From contig NC_052017.1 in NCBI RefSeq assembly GCF_015832195.1, positions 77,253,801 to 77,317,800 of the forward strand: a DNA stretch of 64,000 nucleotides, given 5' to 3'. This stretch comes from Motacilla alba alba. Taxonomy: Eukaryota > Chordata > Aves > Passeriformes > Motacillidae. The translations under genes were made by a program, and so were the position numbers. Positions 1 to 10,450 of this stretch are shown piece by piece. Within the stretch, counting starts at the first letter, position 1, and every line of letters starts with the position of its first letter. The notes beneath the pieces are model-generated. The model did no database searches and was not told the origin of the DNA. It saw only the letters and a list, made by a program, of their open reading frames with translations.

Positions 1-3000
1 TTGGTTTGCAAGGCCCGTAGATCTGAAAAGAAAAGCAAGGCCAGCACCCATCTTTCACCCCCTCTTTAGTGACACTAGCTATTCCCAGTGCAGAATATAC
101 ATTCACTGGTGCAGGGTTTACACGCAGGGCTGAGTGATGCTGCCGGAGGAAAATGAGCCCCACTCTCTTAACTCATCTAGTTAGGAAACATTGGTTAGAG
201 CAGCTAGCACATCTTCCCCATTTGCTGAAGTTTTTCTGGTGACAGCAAGAAACCCATAAGGACTGTTTTCACCACCTCAGATCTCACTGAATTTGCCTCC
301 TCCCACCAGATCTGCACAGTTAGCAGCAAAAGTCAATCATGCACTTACCAGCACTGGCCAAAAATACAGCAACTTTGCGTTACTGGAAACTTTGTGTATG
401 AAAGGAAAATAAATAATCTGGACACCTCGTCCAGTGGTGACAGGTTTCACCCTGTCCTTTTCCAGACTCTTAATTTTATACCACCTCTACCCTGTTTTTG
501 TTTTTGTTTTCGTTCTCTGCTAATGACGCGCTTCACTGCCTTGAGGAAGGATGATTACAGGAAGCTGATGTAGCAATTCTCTGGCTCCAGTCTATCTCAG
601 ACAAGCACACACCAAAGCATTTCTCATGGTGTAACTCTTCCATGTTGACTGTGTTTGTAATTGGGTTTTCACTGTTTTATACATCTTGATTTGCGCATGT
701 TTGGCATGTGTTTTTCTAAGGTAGGAAGATGAGATAAACTTGCACCAATTCTACCATTGTTGATCCATTCTTTGTTTTGTCTAACTTTGCTTCATTTCTT
801 CTCCATAGTTCAGCAATCATCTTAAATTCGTCTAGCAGATGCACATCTACAGGATCCCACTATGTGGCCATCTACTTCATCCTAAAATAGTTCATCACAT
901 CAAGATGTAATTTTGAATGAGCCCCTCCATCACCAACCAATCACACAAGGAAAACAGTAACAGCAGAAAATAAGTTCAAAAACTATAACCATGGTCTGTC
1001 CTTCTGCAGGAGTTATGTTCTGCATCCTACTGAGTATTTAAAGACAATTGAAACAGGAGATAGCCAGCAGCCCCCTGAGATTTCACTACTTGTACAGAAC
1101 TAGCTTCCATTTGTCACACAACATCATGATGGCATAGATTTCTGTCATTAAAATTAATTCTTGGGAAACTGTCATTATAGCTACTAGACTTTTGCCTGAA
1201 GGAAAAGATTATGCTTCAACAGTGCATTCATATCCTCTTCATGCCAAGGCATCAGCAGTATTACAATCACCATCATGACATCATCCATCAAGGTTGGTAG
1301 CTAAGGCACAGTGTTATTATACATTTAGTGTTGTATCCTTTGTAAGGACAGTAAGTCTCTAAGCAAAATGAAGATCCTGCCATCAGTCCTATGGTTTACA
1401 TGAAGTGCCAGGTCATGCTGCTCTGAACAACTGCTCAGGCAGTGTGCACAAAATAAAATCTTTTGAAAAGACACTCAAATTCCTAAAGGTTAAAAAAAAA
1501 AAATCCCTGGATCAGCAGATCATAATCATATGTGGCACCACTTACCAGGCTAAAATCTAAACTATGCAACATGTGACTAAAAAGCATGTGGCTTTCCCAA
1601 CACTATCGCACTGGTGGGGTACTTGGCAGTATATACTGAACAAGTCAGGCAACTTTACAGACTGCTTAATTCCTATTCTGCAGAAGACAATACCAAGCAC
1701 ATCAAACGAGATCAGACTATTATTTATATCCTAAGACACAAGGTTTTTATTAATAAAACTGTTTCCTCAGAGTTAAATTCCATTAACTGTACTTAAGACA
1801 GAATTACTACACATCTTGCTCCCAGGCAAAACCTGACCATTCCACATGTGTTACAAATCAGTATCTCTTTACATTTATTGGTGTGCAGACAAAAGCCAAA
1901 GATTTCTTTTCAGATTCTGGCAAGTCAGGAATCTTTCATGTTTGAGGAATAACACCGCTATCAATCTATTTCTATTTTAAACTTATGAATTTTCATGCCA
2001 AATAACCAATAGACACATTTTTATATTAATCACATTTCTCCATCTTGAAGTAAGAAGCTTAGGTGGCATCACTTTTAGGGAAGAGAACTGTGAGATACAA
2101 GATATTGTAAGGAAGACTTTAAAGTCCTTTCCATTCTGCCTAAGGTTCCCCCCCTTCCTCCCCCTGCATATTTTTTTAATCTCGAAAGCATTTCCTACTA
2201 ATGCATGAAACCCCCATTATCCTGCATATGGTTTCTATTATCAAGTCTATAATGCTTTCAGGAATTTCTTTGATTTTCTGGTTGTTACCTCATTCTTTTC
2301 ATTCCTGATTGACACAGAAGCAGCAACCCAAGTCATTCCTAAGTATCTTTCTTTAGTTATAAATCAGCATCCATACTTCTGTAGTGTACCTCAAAATGGC
2401 TTGCCTTTACTACCCTTCTATGAATAAAGGAAAGGCCTTGAATATTGGTTGATTATTATACTCTTCATTATGTATTTGAAGATCATCCAGTTTTCTTATT
2501 TGAAGAACTAGATTTTACCCATTAAATGCATTTACATTGCACCCATGGACACTACGCTTACACCTACACACCTAAACCAAGACCTGGGATTTGTGCACAA
2601 ACATGTACAAAAGACTGCAGAATTCTCTTCACAGAGATGGGACAAAAAGAAAAAAAAACACCAAAAAACAAACAAAAGCCTCCAAAATTCTTTTTTTCAA
2701 AATCAGTAAATTAGTGCAAGAGCAGCTTTCCATGGCAGATTTCCAAATAATTACTAACTCAATGGTAGCTGAGTGTCTAAAAATGTAACCACACAGAACG
2801 CACCCAAGATTTCATGGGAAGGCCTGTTTTTACCCTGCAACCAGCTTTTTTTTCCTACTCTGCTTGGTGCATGCCATTGGAGCATGGGTGGGTGCTGGCA
2901 CAAGGGAAGAATTTGCCATTGTTCAGACGGAAGCCGTCGTGCACGAAGGAGGTTCTGCTGAAGGACTTCATGGTTCACTGCATGGGCCAAAGCTACCAGT

Positions 3001-4290
3001 GGAACACAGCACAAACAGAAGCAGCTTTTCATGGAAAATACAATTTATTCCACAGACTTGATTATGAAAGATTAAAACACAAATACTTGAGGACTGGAGA
3101 CAGCTCTAGACATGGGTCATAAATTATGGAGGTTGCACATTCTGTAGTCTTAGGGTAAGGGTATGCACCAAAGGTATTCCTCTTTCTGAAACAAATCAAC
3201 CTTGTATCACCATGTTGCTTCAGAGGGTGTTGCATCTCAAATGCAATGATGTACGGAAGAGGGCGGGGGGGGAGAGAAAAAAATTTCACCTGATTATTGC
3301 TTCAGGCATTAACTTGAATGGTGATTTTACCATTTTTACCCTTTTAATGTTGATTTTAACTAGATATGATACACTCAGAGGTCCAAATGAACAGAAAAAA
3401 ACTGCTGCATGATTGCATTTTGGCAGCTATGTACAATTTCCCTGTATTACACAATCAGCTATTTCATACATGAAGCATACAAGAATAGACAGAGCCACCA
3501 TGAATTTCCCAACATTTTGTGTTTATTCTGTCCACAGATCAGAGTTGGTGCTCCCTGGCTAAACTGAAGCAGCCGGACAAAAAGAAAATACCCACTGCAT
3601 ACAATCCACTAGCAAGGGAGATCACAAAACAAAGCTTCTCCCTCAAATGAAGTTCTGTGAGACAATGAGTAGATAGCAAGTGCAAAAACCTTTGGCCATG
3701 TCCTGGCTTCTTCTTATTCCCTCACCCCTAAAGGTTGCCCAGAATTCTCAGAAACACCCTGAATACAAAAGGATTGTGTGGGACAAGGTATCTCCCCTGG
3801 AGAGAGCAGTAGCAGCAGATGCTGCATCTTCCTTCAGTATGGCACTCCCACTCCAGACTCTCCCTGGCTTAATGGGGAACATCTACACGGGAAAAAAACC
3901 CTCAGTGTTTGAAGCCTGGCCACCAGTTTAGGTGGTGCCTGGCAAGCATCTGGCAAGCAGAGAAGGGCCATTTAGACATATTTTAGGGCTCTGATGGCTT
4001 CTTCAGAAGAGATCTTAATTGGAAACACTGGAAATATCAAGTAATTGGTATGCAAGGGGCCTTGGGGTGTATGTTTTCTAGTGAATGTTCATCATCCTCG
4101 AGGGGAAGCAATAAAATCCACTGCCATCGCCTGTTTAGCAGCCCACTGGCGATATTCTTTTGTCAGCTTTAACTCCAGCCTGACTAACACAAGAGTTGTC
4201 TTCTGGTCAGAAACTATTAGCTTACAAAATGATACATTTCAAACAGGCGTTTCAAAAGCACGCTTCCTCTAAAGAGAGATATATATCCGA
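1..4290. other. AT-rich non-coding DNA left of the CpG island; no gene recognised
   Basis: No frame here is longer than about 100 codons and none resembles a known protein. CpG is scarce, as in bulk avian DNA, and I see no tRNA-like or LINE-like stretch. If the minus-strand promoters at 6.4 and 10.5 kb are real, this block would be the start of the first intron of a leftward gene. The last 250 bases (about 4040-4290) become more balanced in composition and run smoothly into the island, so the island shore lies here. A GGGTAAGG donor-like string near 3150 has no supporting exon. Confidence 0.6.
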
Positions 4291-4686
4291 ATTTTGGACA
4301 AGAGTCGGGAAAGAAGAGCGGTGAAGAAGGAACAGGCACCAATGCCAGCCAGCATCGAGACGCAACAATTCGAACAAAAGAGATCTCAAGATGTCGCACT
4401 AACACGCACGCACACAATCTCCCTCTTGATAGATTGCTTCCCCTCGGCAGAGGGAGATGCTTCAGGAGAGCGCCCGCCCGGGCACGCAGAGCACGCGTGT
4501 GTCTCCTAGACGGAACCCGGCAGGGAGCACGTCCCTGCGGCGTGGCTGCTCCGCGGGGCTTCCTCTGCGGCACGTACGCGCCACCCGCCTCGCCCTCTTT
4601 GCTCAAAGCGACCCCCGAACGACCCCAGGCTGCTGCAGAGGGACCCCCTGCCCCCGTCTCCTGCCCCCCAGGCCGCTGAGAGGAGC

Positions 4687-4787
4687 GGGGGCGGGTGTTG
4701 GAGCCCGGGGCGGGGGAGCTCTGGGGGCACCCGCGGGCGCTCGCCTGCCGCCCACCGAATCCCGCTGCGGGCGGGGAGGGGGCGGGC
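4687..4787. promoter_or_regulatory. Cluster of GC boxes (Sp/KLF-type sites)
   Basis: Three matches to the GGGGCGGGG core lie within 100 bases, at 4687-4695, 4707-4716 and 4778-4787, all G-rich on the plus strand. Sp/KLF factors bind such sites in TATA-less CpG-island promoters in either orientation, so they do not show the direction of transcription. In sequence this GC-rich, matches are expected by chance, which limits the confidence. Confidence 0.45.
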
Positions 4788-5061
4788 AGCACGGCCGGCC
4801 TTTTCCCCTTCCCAAATGCCAAACTGTGTGTGGGTGAGGTGGGGGGCAGCACGGGTCCGCTCCGCCATCGCGCGCGGTAACAGACGCCAAAGCTAAGCCT
4901 GGCGCCGAGCGGGGAAGGAAGGAAGGATGCGGGGTACCGCTGGGTCACCCCGATGGACCATGCCGGGGCCAGGCGGAGGGCGGCTGGGGGGAAGCGCCCG
5001 GGGGTCGCGGCGCAGCGCTGAGCCTTTGTTCCGCCGCCGGCCCCGTCCGCGCCGCCGCCTC

Positions 5062-5073
5062 CGCGCATGCGTC
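5062..5073. promoter_or_regulatory. NRF1-like palindromic site
   Basis: The string CGCGCATGCGTC is close to the NRF1 consensus (YGCGCAYGCGCR), differing only at the right edge. NRF1 sites are common in active CpG-island promoters, usually within about 100 bp of a start site. It lies about 40 bases left of the 17-bp minisatellite. Confidence 0.4.
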
Positions 5074-5111
5074 GGGCACAGACAAAGGCGCGGGCAGAGC
5101 GGCGGGGGCTT

Positions 5112-5230
5112 CCCGCATCCCCCTCCGCCCCGCATCCCCCTCCGCCCCGCATCCCCCTCCGCCCCGCATCCCCCGGCCGCTCCGCATCTCCCCTCCGCCC
5201 CGCATCCCCCCCTCCGACCCGCATCCCCCC
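5112..5230. repeat. 17-bp G/C-rich minisatellite, about 7 copies
   Basis: A unit containing GCATCCCCCTCCGCCCC recurs with GCAT at 5115, 5132, 5149, 5166, 5184, 5202 and 5221. The first spacings are exactly 17 bases and the later ones 18-19, so the left copies are the most homogeneous. The minus strand carries a run of four or five G in every unit, so it can form G-quadruplexes. It lies inside the left lobe of the island. Copy number may vary between individuals. Open frames across it are low-complexity and not genes. Confidence 0.9.
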
Positions 5231-5960
5231 GCGCGGCGCCCACCCGGCGTGGCAGGAGGGTGGGGGTGTCCCGGGGGTGTGCGTGTGTCCGCCTCCCTTT
5301 CCTCCGCGTGAGCCGCCACGCCCAGCTGAGGCGCGGGGAAAGCGCCCTGCGGGAGCCGCGTTTGAAAGACACGCGTGTGCGTGGGGAAGAGGCGACACGG
5401 CGGGTCGGGAGGGGAAGGAAAAAAAAAAAAAAAAAGGTCGAGGGGAGTTGTGGCTTTCTTTGGCGGAGAGAAAACGGAAAGCCAAAGGTTTGATGGGGAC
5501 CTGTGGGGAGCGGGGGACGGCAGTCGGTGAATATTCATAGAACAGGCGCATCGGGGCGTAGCGCGGCGGGCGGCAGCGGCGGTGCCCGTCGTGTTTGACG
5601 GCGGGTCCGTGGCCCCTGCTGGGGCAGCCGAGCCCCCGAGCCCCGGCGTGTGCTGCCCAGCCGAGAGCAGCGCTTTAAACCCGCCGGCGCGTCCACGCGC
5701 ACGCGTGACCGCGGAGGCAGCGCCGCTTCCGCGCCGCCTCGCCGGGGACAATCGCGTTGTCGCCGGTCACAATGGGCAAGCGCCGCTTCCCGCTCCTCGC
5801 CCGCCCCGACGCCCCCTGCACCCCGCGGATCCCCCCACCAGCCGCCCGGACCCCGCAATCCCCCTGCAGCACCGCCGCCCCCCGCCCAGCCGCCCTGCCA
5901 TCTTCCTGGCGCCGTGCGTGCTCTTCTCCCAGCGCTTCCTTTCATGGAGAGCTTGGGGCA

Positions 5961-6002
5961 TCTTCCTTTTTTTCCTTTCTTTTCTCTTTTTTCTCTCTTT
6001 TT
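5961..6002 (+). repeat. 42-nt uninterrupted pyrimidine tract splitting the island
   Basis: Every base on the plus strand from 5961 to 6002 is C or T. An AT-rich stretch with TTAATTAA follows to about 6030. It is the only markedly CpG-poor interval inside the island. The tract could serve as a polypyrimidine tract for a plus-strand acceptor (AAGCAG about 30 bases on), but no exon follows that I can support. Confidence 0.75.
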
Positions 6003-6421
6003 ATTTTAAATTATTGTTATTAATTAAGCAGACTCCCTTTGGAAACAGGCTAAAAGCACCGAAAAGAAATTGGGCATAAACCACTATTATTCCCACCACA
6101 CCCACCACTACCCCCACCCTTCCCCAGGAGAGCCTTCCCGGGCATTTAAATCTCACGGAATCGTCTTCGGTCCGTTGTGTGCCTCGATCCCGCTCCCAGG
6201 TGGTCCCCTCTCGAGGAATCGAGCTCCTCGCAGAGATATTCCTAAAATGTGCCCGGGCAAGCGCCTCCCGGGCTGCTCCTCTCTCTCTGCTTTTACCGAT
6301 TCACACGCGCATCTCCTCTCCCCACAATCGAGACACAACGGAAGGGGGGAAAATGATAAAAATGGCAAAGCTCTCGCGGGCTGTTGTGTAAATGGCATAA
6401 GTGAGACACACCGCGTCTTAC

Positions 6422-6665
6422 CTTTATGTGTTTTTCCTCTGTCCCTGTCGGTGTGTTTGTGTGCTGGGGTGTCACAAAGAGAGTCCCAGGTGGCCCAGAG
6501 CCCCCTCGCCTCGCTCGGAGCGCTGTGGCTCTCGCCCGCTCGCTCGCTGGGACTGGAGTGCCTAGTGCCTGCTGGAGCACTGCCGCCGCTACCGCGGCTG
6601 CTGCCTCTGCATTTCTCACTCTCTCCCCCTCCCTCTTTCCCTCCCTCCCCCCTTCCCTGTGACAG
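6422..6665 (-). other. Candidate untranslated first exon on the minus strand, with strong splice donor
   Basis: Read on the minus strand, a GC-rich, GA-rich leader runs from about 6665 down to 6422 and ends AAAG|GTAAGA, an almost perfect vertebrate 5' splice site (exon end 6422, intron from 6421). The intron start drifts to AT-rich sequence. Upstream at 6692-6708 is an A/T run (AATAAATAAATAAAG on the minus strand) that could act as a weak TATA-like element, but the start site is a guess. No frame with a credible ATG context crosses the donor, so this would be 5' UTR. The gene body would lie left of base 1. The gene is not recognised. Confidence 0.5.
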
Positions 6666-7519
6666 TCTGTGGGCAGTTCAAAAGCCACACGCTTTATTTA
6701 TTTATTTTCCGGGCTGGCGGGCGGGGGATGCGCCGCGCGGCGCTCGCGCTTAGGGGGCGCACGGAGCCCAGGTTTAAATATCAGCCGTGCAGGCTACGGG
6801 GGGGGGCTGGACCGCGGGTCCGCGAACGCACCTTGCAGCATTACACCCCCACACCTCTCAAAAAAGAGGGGAAGGGAGCGGCCAACCTCCCTGCCCCGAG
6901 GAGAGCGGGCGCGGCGCGGCGAGGTGCGGGGTGCTCCCCGACCCTCCGCACCCGAACCGCAGCGGGGGCGACTGTGCACCATGGGGCGGACGGTCCGTCC
7001 CCGGCGGAGCTGGGATGCTGCGCGGCGGAGGGAGCGGGCAAGCCGGGCCGCCCGCCTACACCTGCAGCCCTCCCGGGGAGCGGGAAAGCCGCTTGCACGG
7101 CGGAGAGGGGCGGCACGGGCGGAGGAGACTAAAAATTCCCGGGCCTGGATGCTCTTGGCACGCTTAAGGAGGGTCTGCCGGTTAAACACAAAAGGCAGCA
7201 AAATAGAGGAAAGCAACACATTTCTCATGAGAATGGATCTCTCCCGAGCGCTCCTGCAGCGGAAGAGCGGGCCTGAACGTCGCTGGGGCTTCAGGACTGG
7301 TATCCCTCATCTCCCCCTGTTCCAAAGCATCCCTGAGGCCGCCACAGCACAACCGAGGGTGCTGCCCGCACTTTCACACCGCCCTCTTTTTACAACCTGG
7401 CTGTGGCGGGGGCTGGGTGCGCCCTGCTCGTTGCTCCGCGCCCGCTCCACGCTGCGGGAGCCCGGCGGCGGCGGGCGATGCGCGGGGCTGGGGCGCCCTC
7501 TGCACCCCGAGCGGCGGCC

Positions 7520-7553
7520 GGGCTGGGCTGGGCTGGGCTGGGCCGGGCCGGGC
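7520..7553 (+). repeat. GGGCT/GGGCC tandem run, G-quadruplex-prone
   Basis: Four GGGCT units are followed by GGGCC units and a final GGGC, giving seven G3 tracts separated by two-base loops on the plus strand. Short loops favour very stable G-quadruplexes. It lies in the right lobe of the CpG island. Confidence 0.85.
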
Positions 7554-8147
7554 GCTGGCTCCGCCGGGTGACCGGCCCCGGGACCCGCAGCCCGGGAAGG
7601 AGCGGAGCCGCTGGGAACGGACCGCGGTGGCGGCACGTCTTGGGGAACCCTCTGGCTCAAGGGGCGCGGTCCGGCTGAGCCGGGGCTTCAAAGCCAGCAG
7701 CACCATCTTTCAGCAAGAACAATGGAAGCTGTTTCCCATTTATCTGGGGACAAGGACCGAATGAGAAGCGTAGTAGGCTCGTGATAAGGTTAAGTCTGGT
7801 TTGCATTTTCGAGGGATATGGATAGAAAAGGGAGCAGGGCATGTGGAGAGGGAGGGCGCGGCCGCCAGGGTGTTCTTCTGAGGGCCGTGGTGTGTGGTGT
7901 GATGTGCGGTGTCACGCTTCCCGGACATTCCTACGAAGGAAAACTATCGGGCAATAAAATGCATTTGAGTTTGTGTTTCACACACCGCACCCTGCAACCT
8001 GTAGCTGAGCCGAGCATCCACCCAGCCGCTGCCGGGGCTGGGAGCTTGTTCGAAACGCCAGAGGAGAGGCTCAGGGACGACCTGGCAGCGCGGCGGGAGC
8101 CCCCGTTGTCCCCCCGCGGTCACACAAAAGCCCTGGGCGTGAATGGA

Positions 8148-8267
8148 GGAAAGGAGGAGAGGAGAGGAGAGGAGAGGAGAGGAGAGGAGAGGAGAGGAGA
8201 GGAGAGGAGAGGAGAGGAGAGGAGAGGAGAGGAGAGGAGAGGAGAGGAGAGGAGAGGAGAGGAGAGG
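8148..8267 (+). repeat. (GGAGA)22 pentanucleotide microsatellite
   Basis: From 8156 to 8265 the sequence is 22 perfect GGAGA units, with a degenerate purine-rich edge at 8148-8155. The plus strand is entirely purine, the minus strand pyrimidine. Perfect repeats of this length are usually highly polymorphic. Such polypurine tracts can adopt triplex or quadruplex forms. All six frames are open across it only because the unit lacks stops. Confidence 0.97.
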
Positions 8268-9070
8268 CATGGACACGGCGGGTTCACCGGGCAGGGACAA
8301 TTCCTTATATTTTCATGAAAGCGTTCGCAAGCCAGTCTTTTCCTCATATCTTTATTTTATGAGGTTTTATTTTTCTAGTTCTGCTTCAAATCTCCGCGTT
8401 TTCCTGGTGGTTTAACCCTCGCTCTGCAGCCACCGGGGCGCGGAGCTCTCCATGCCACACCTGCCCCGATGCAGCATCCCACCTTCCCGAGGCGCGGTGC
8501 GGACTGGCTGCGCCCTGCCGCAGCTGGGGGAGGGAGGGAGGGCAGGCGGGACCCTTCCCCCCGCGCCTCCGGCCGCGATATCTCTGCGCTCACGATAACG
8601 GGCTCGGGGGAGCGGCTGCGCCGCACGGGTGAGGCATGCAGCAGCCAGCGTTAAATTGGGTAATCGAGGAAAGAGAAGAAAGGGAGGGGGACACGCCCTG
8701 ACACGTCGCAGAAGGAGGCAGCTGCTCCCCACGGAGGCGAGGCGCGTCCCGCCCCCGCGCTGCCTCTGCGCAGCCCGCGGGAGCAGGGGTGCGCCCGCCC
8801 GCTTGCCCGGGAGCATCCCTGTACGGGCAGCAGTAACGCCGGCGCCTGCCCGGCGGTGGCGTGCTGCAAGGTCAAGGGAGAAAATCCCTCTCCTCAGTTT
8901 TATTTCTGAGCCAGGAGTATTTGTGAGGCGGGGTTGGCGAGAAGAGAGAGGCAAGATAGGTCCAAAATCTAGCTATGGAGTAAAGCAGAGGCGTGCGGAA
9001 CGCAGCAGCATGACCGTAGAACGGCTCAGTGATGGGTTGGGGGCCTGGGCGGGGCTGAAATCAGGCTTGG

Positions 9071-10440
9071 AGCGTGGGTAGGGCTCAGAGGGAGCCCCAG
9101 GTTATGCTGGGCCAGGACGATCAAGGCAACCGTGCCCATGAGGCCGTGACATTCCGAGTGTCGAGATTGTCTTGTAAAATTGCCCGAGTACCACATAATT
9201 AGTATGAAGCAATATTTGAGGGAAAGAAAGAGGCTGTTATTTAAGCTTGAGTTTAAACATGGGCTTAGGCAATGAATGCTCACCTGCATGAAATCGAGCA
9301 CTATCAGACTTTGTAGCTGAATTACAAGTTACACAAGGTTCACAATATATCTCAGAAATAAAAGTGTGTTCTGAGTAATTTCCTTAGAAAAGCCTGTACA
9401 ACTAAAAATGCCACAGAAATAGTCATTGCTACTACCAGTTTGTGAGGGGTTTTCATAATTTCGCTGTTTTCAGCAATTAGAGGGCTGAGAAGGTAACCAT
9501 AGTTTACCAGCTAGTATTCTTTTAAATACACCTACATGCTAAATTATGTATCTCAGGACAGCCAAATTCAAAATTTGTCAAATGCTCATTTCAGTTACTC
9601 TCAGCTGCATCAAGGTAAGATACATATCTGAATGTCTTGTTTAATAAAAGTTATACTTTTAGGCAAATGGGTATTCTAAACAGCCTTTGTCTTAACTAAA
9701 GGTGTATAAGATATCCTCTGCTTTTTCTTCTGAAATGAAAAAACGGTATCTGGAGGAAGAAAAAGTGCAGAACAGAGACACCTGCAAAAAGATGAGTAAC
9801 CAGGTCTATTGTGGAAAGGCAAGTCTAGGCCCTTTTGTGTAGTTAACAGCTGCTTTTCTGAAATCCACACTGTTACTCTGCTTTGACAAATACTCAAGCT
9901 ACCTCCATTTTCTTAGCCAGCTCTTCCTGTCACCTCTTGCCACTTACTGTACCTCAGTGTTCTTCCCTCCAGCTTCAAAATTTCAGGCCCAGCCTTGTTC
10001 AGCCCTGTCTCTCTTATGGGTGTCACCTGCTGTCATATTTCCATCTTTTCCAGAAGGAAGCAAATTCAATCCTAAATACTCTTTCCTCATCTTTAATTTG
10101 TATTGTTTGTTCTTCTGATTAATAATCAAGTCTTTGTTCTGTGATAATATTAGATCTGACAAGAGCCACAAGCCATGTATCTTATCCCAGCATGTCCACA
10201 ACACAAGTCCAAAATACTCACAAGCCTACCTCCCATCTCTTTCCACCTCTCTGCCTGTATTCTTGTCACCCACAATTCCATTTTTGTGTCTGAGCACTGT
10301 GGGCTTTTTCCTCAGAAGAAGCTAGGATCAGTAAGGAGTATCTATGCTGGGGTAGCAGGGGAGCTTTCCATTTTATTCCATAGGAAGAGAGAGATGACCA
10401 GCAAACAAGGAAAAAAACCAAACAAACCAAAAACAAGTAA
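9071..10440. other. AT-rich interval between the CpG island and the second GC-rich patch
   Basis: No protein frame is recognisable. Two isolated splice-donor-like strings occur: CAG|GTGAGC on the minus strand (exon side ending at 9284) and CAAG|GTAAGA on the plus strand (exon side ending at 9614). The block from about 9160 to 9330 has balanced composition with a TAATTA core and looks less eroded than its flanks, but conservation cannot be judged from one sequence. Confidence 0.5.
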
Positions 10441-10450
10441 AAACCCTCAC

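Larger units (their letters stand above)
4290..9070. promoter_or_regulatory. Very long CpG island in two lobes
   Basis: From about 4290 to 9070 the sequence is GC-rich with very frequent CpG, in sharp contrast to the CpG-poor flanks. The island has a left lobe (4290-5950) and a right lobe (6150-9070), separated by a pyrimidine/AT-rich interval. It contains GC boxes, an NRF1-like site, three G-rich tandem arrays and a candidate minus-strand first exon. Islands over about 3 kb in vertebrates usually mark developmental regulator genes under Polycomb control; applying that here is inference. I found no recognisable coding exon on either strand, so the island most likely covers promoters, 5' UTR and intron 1. 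Confidence 0.9.

Noticed and set aside
5112..5230. CRISPR-like array
   Set aside because: The repeats are contiguous with no spacers, and the genome is a vertebrate; it is a minisatellite.
4217..5551. Open frame of 444 codons on the minus strand across the island
   Set aside because: It crosses the 17-bp minisatellite and a poly-A run (read as poly-Phe), is dominated by Ala/Gly/Arg/Pro, and has equally open frames on the other strand. Composition explains it.
6669..7571. Open frame of 300 codons on the plus strand in the right lobe
   Set aside because: It runs through the G4 run and GC-rich words with no recognisable domain and no consistent codon pattern; shadow frames in other phases are equally open.
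7818..8318. Glu/Arg- and Leu/Ser-repeat open frames over the GGAGA array
   Set aside because: A five-base unit without stops yields low-complexity protein in every frame; this is a microsatellite artefact.
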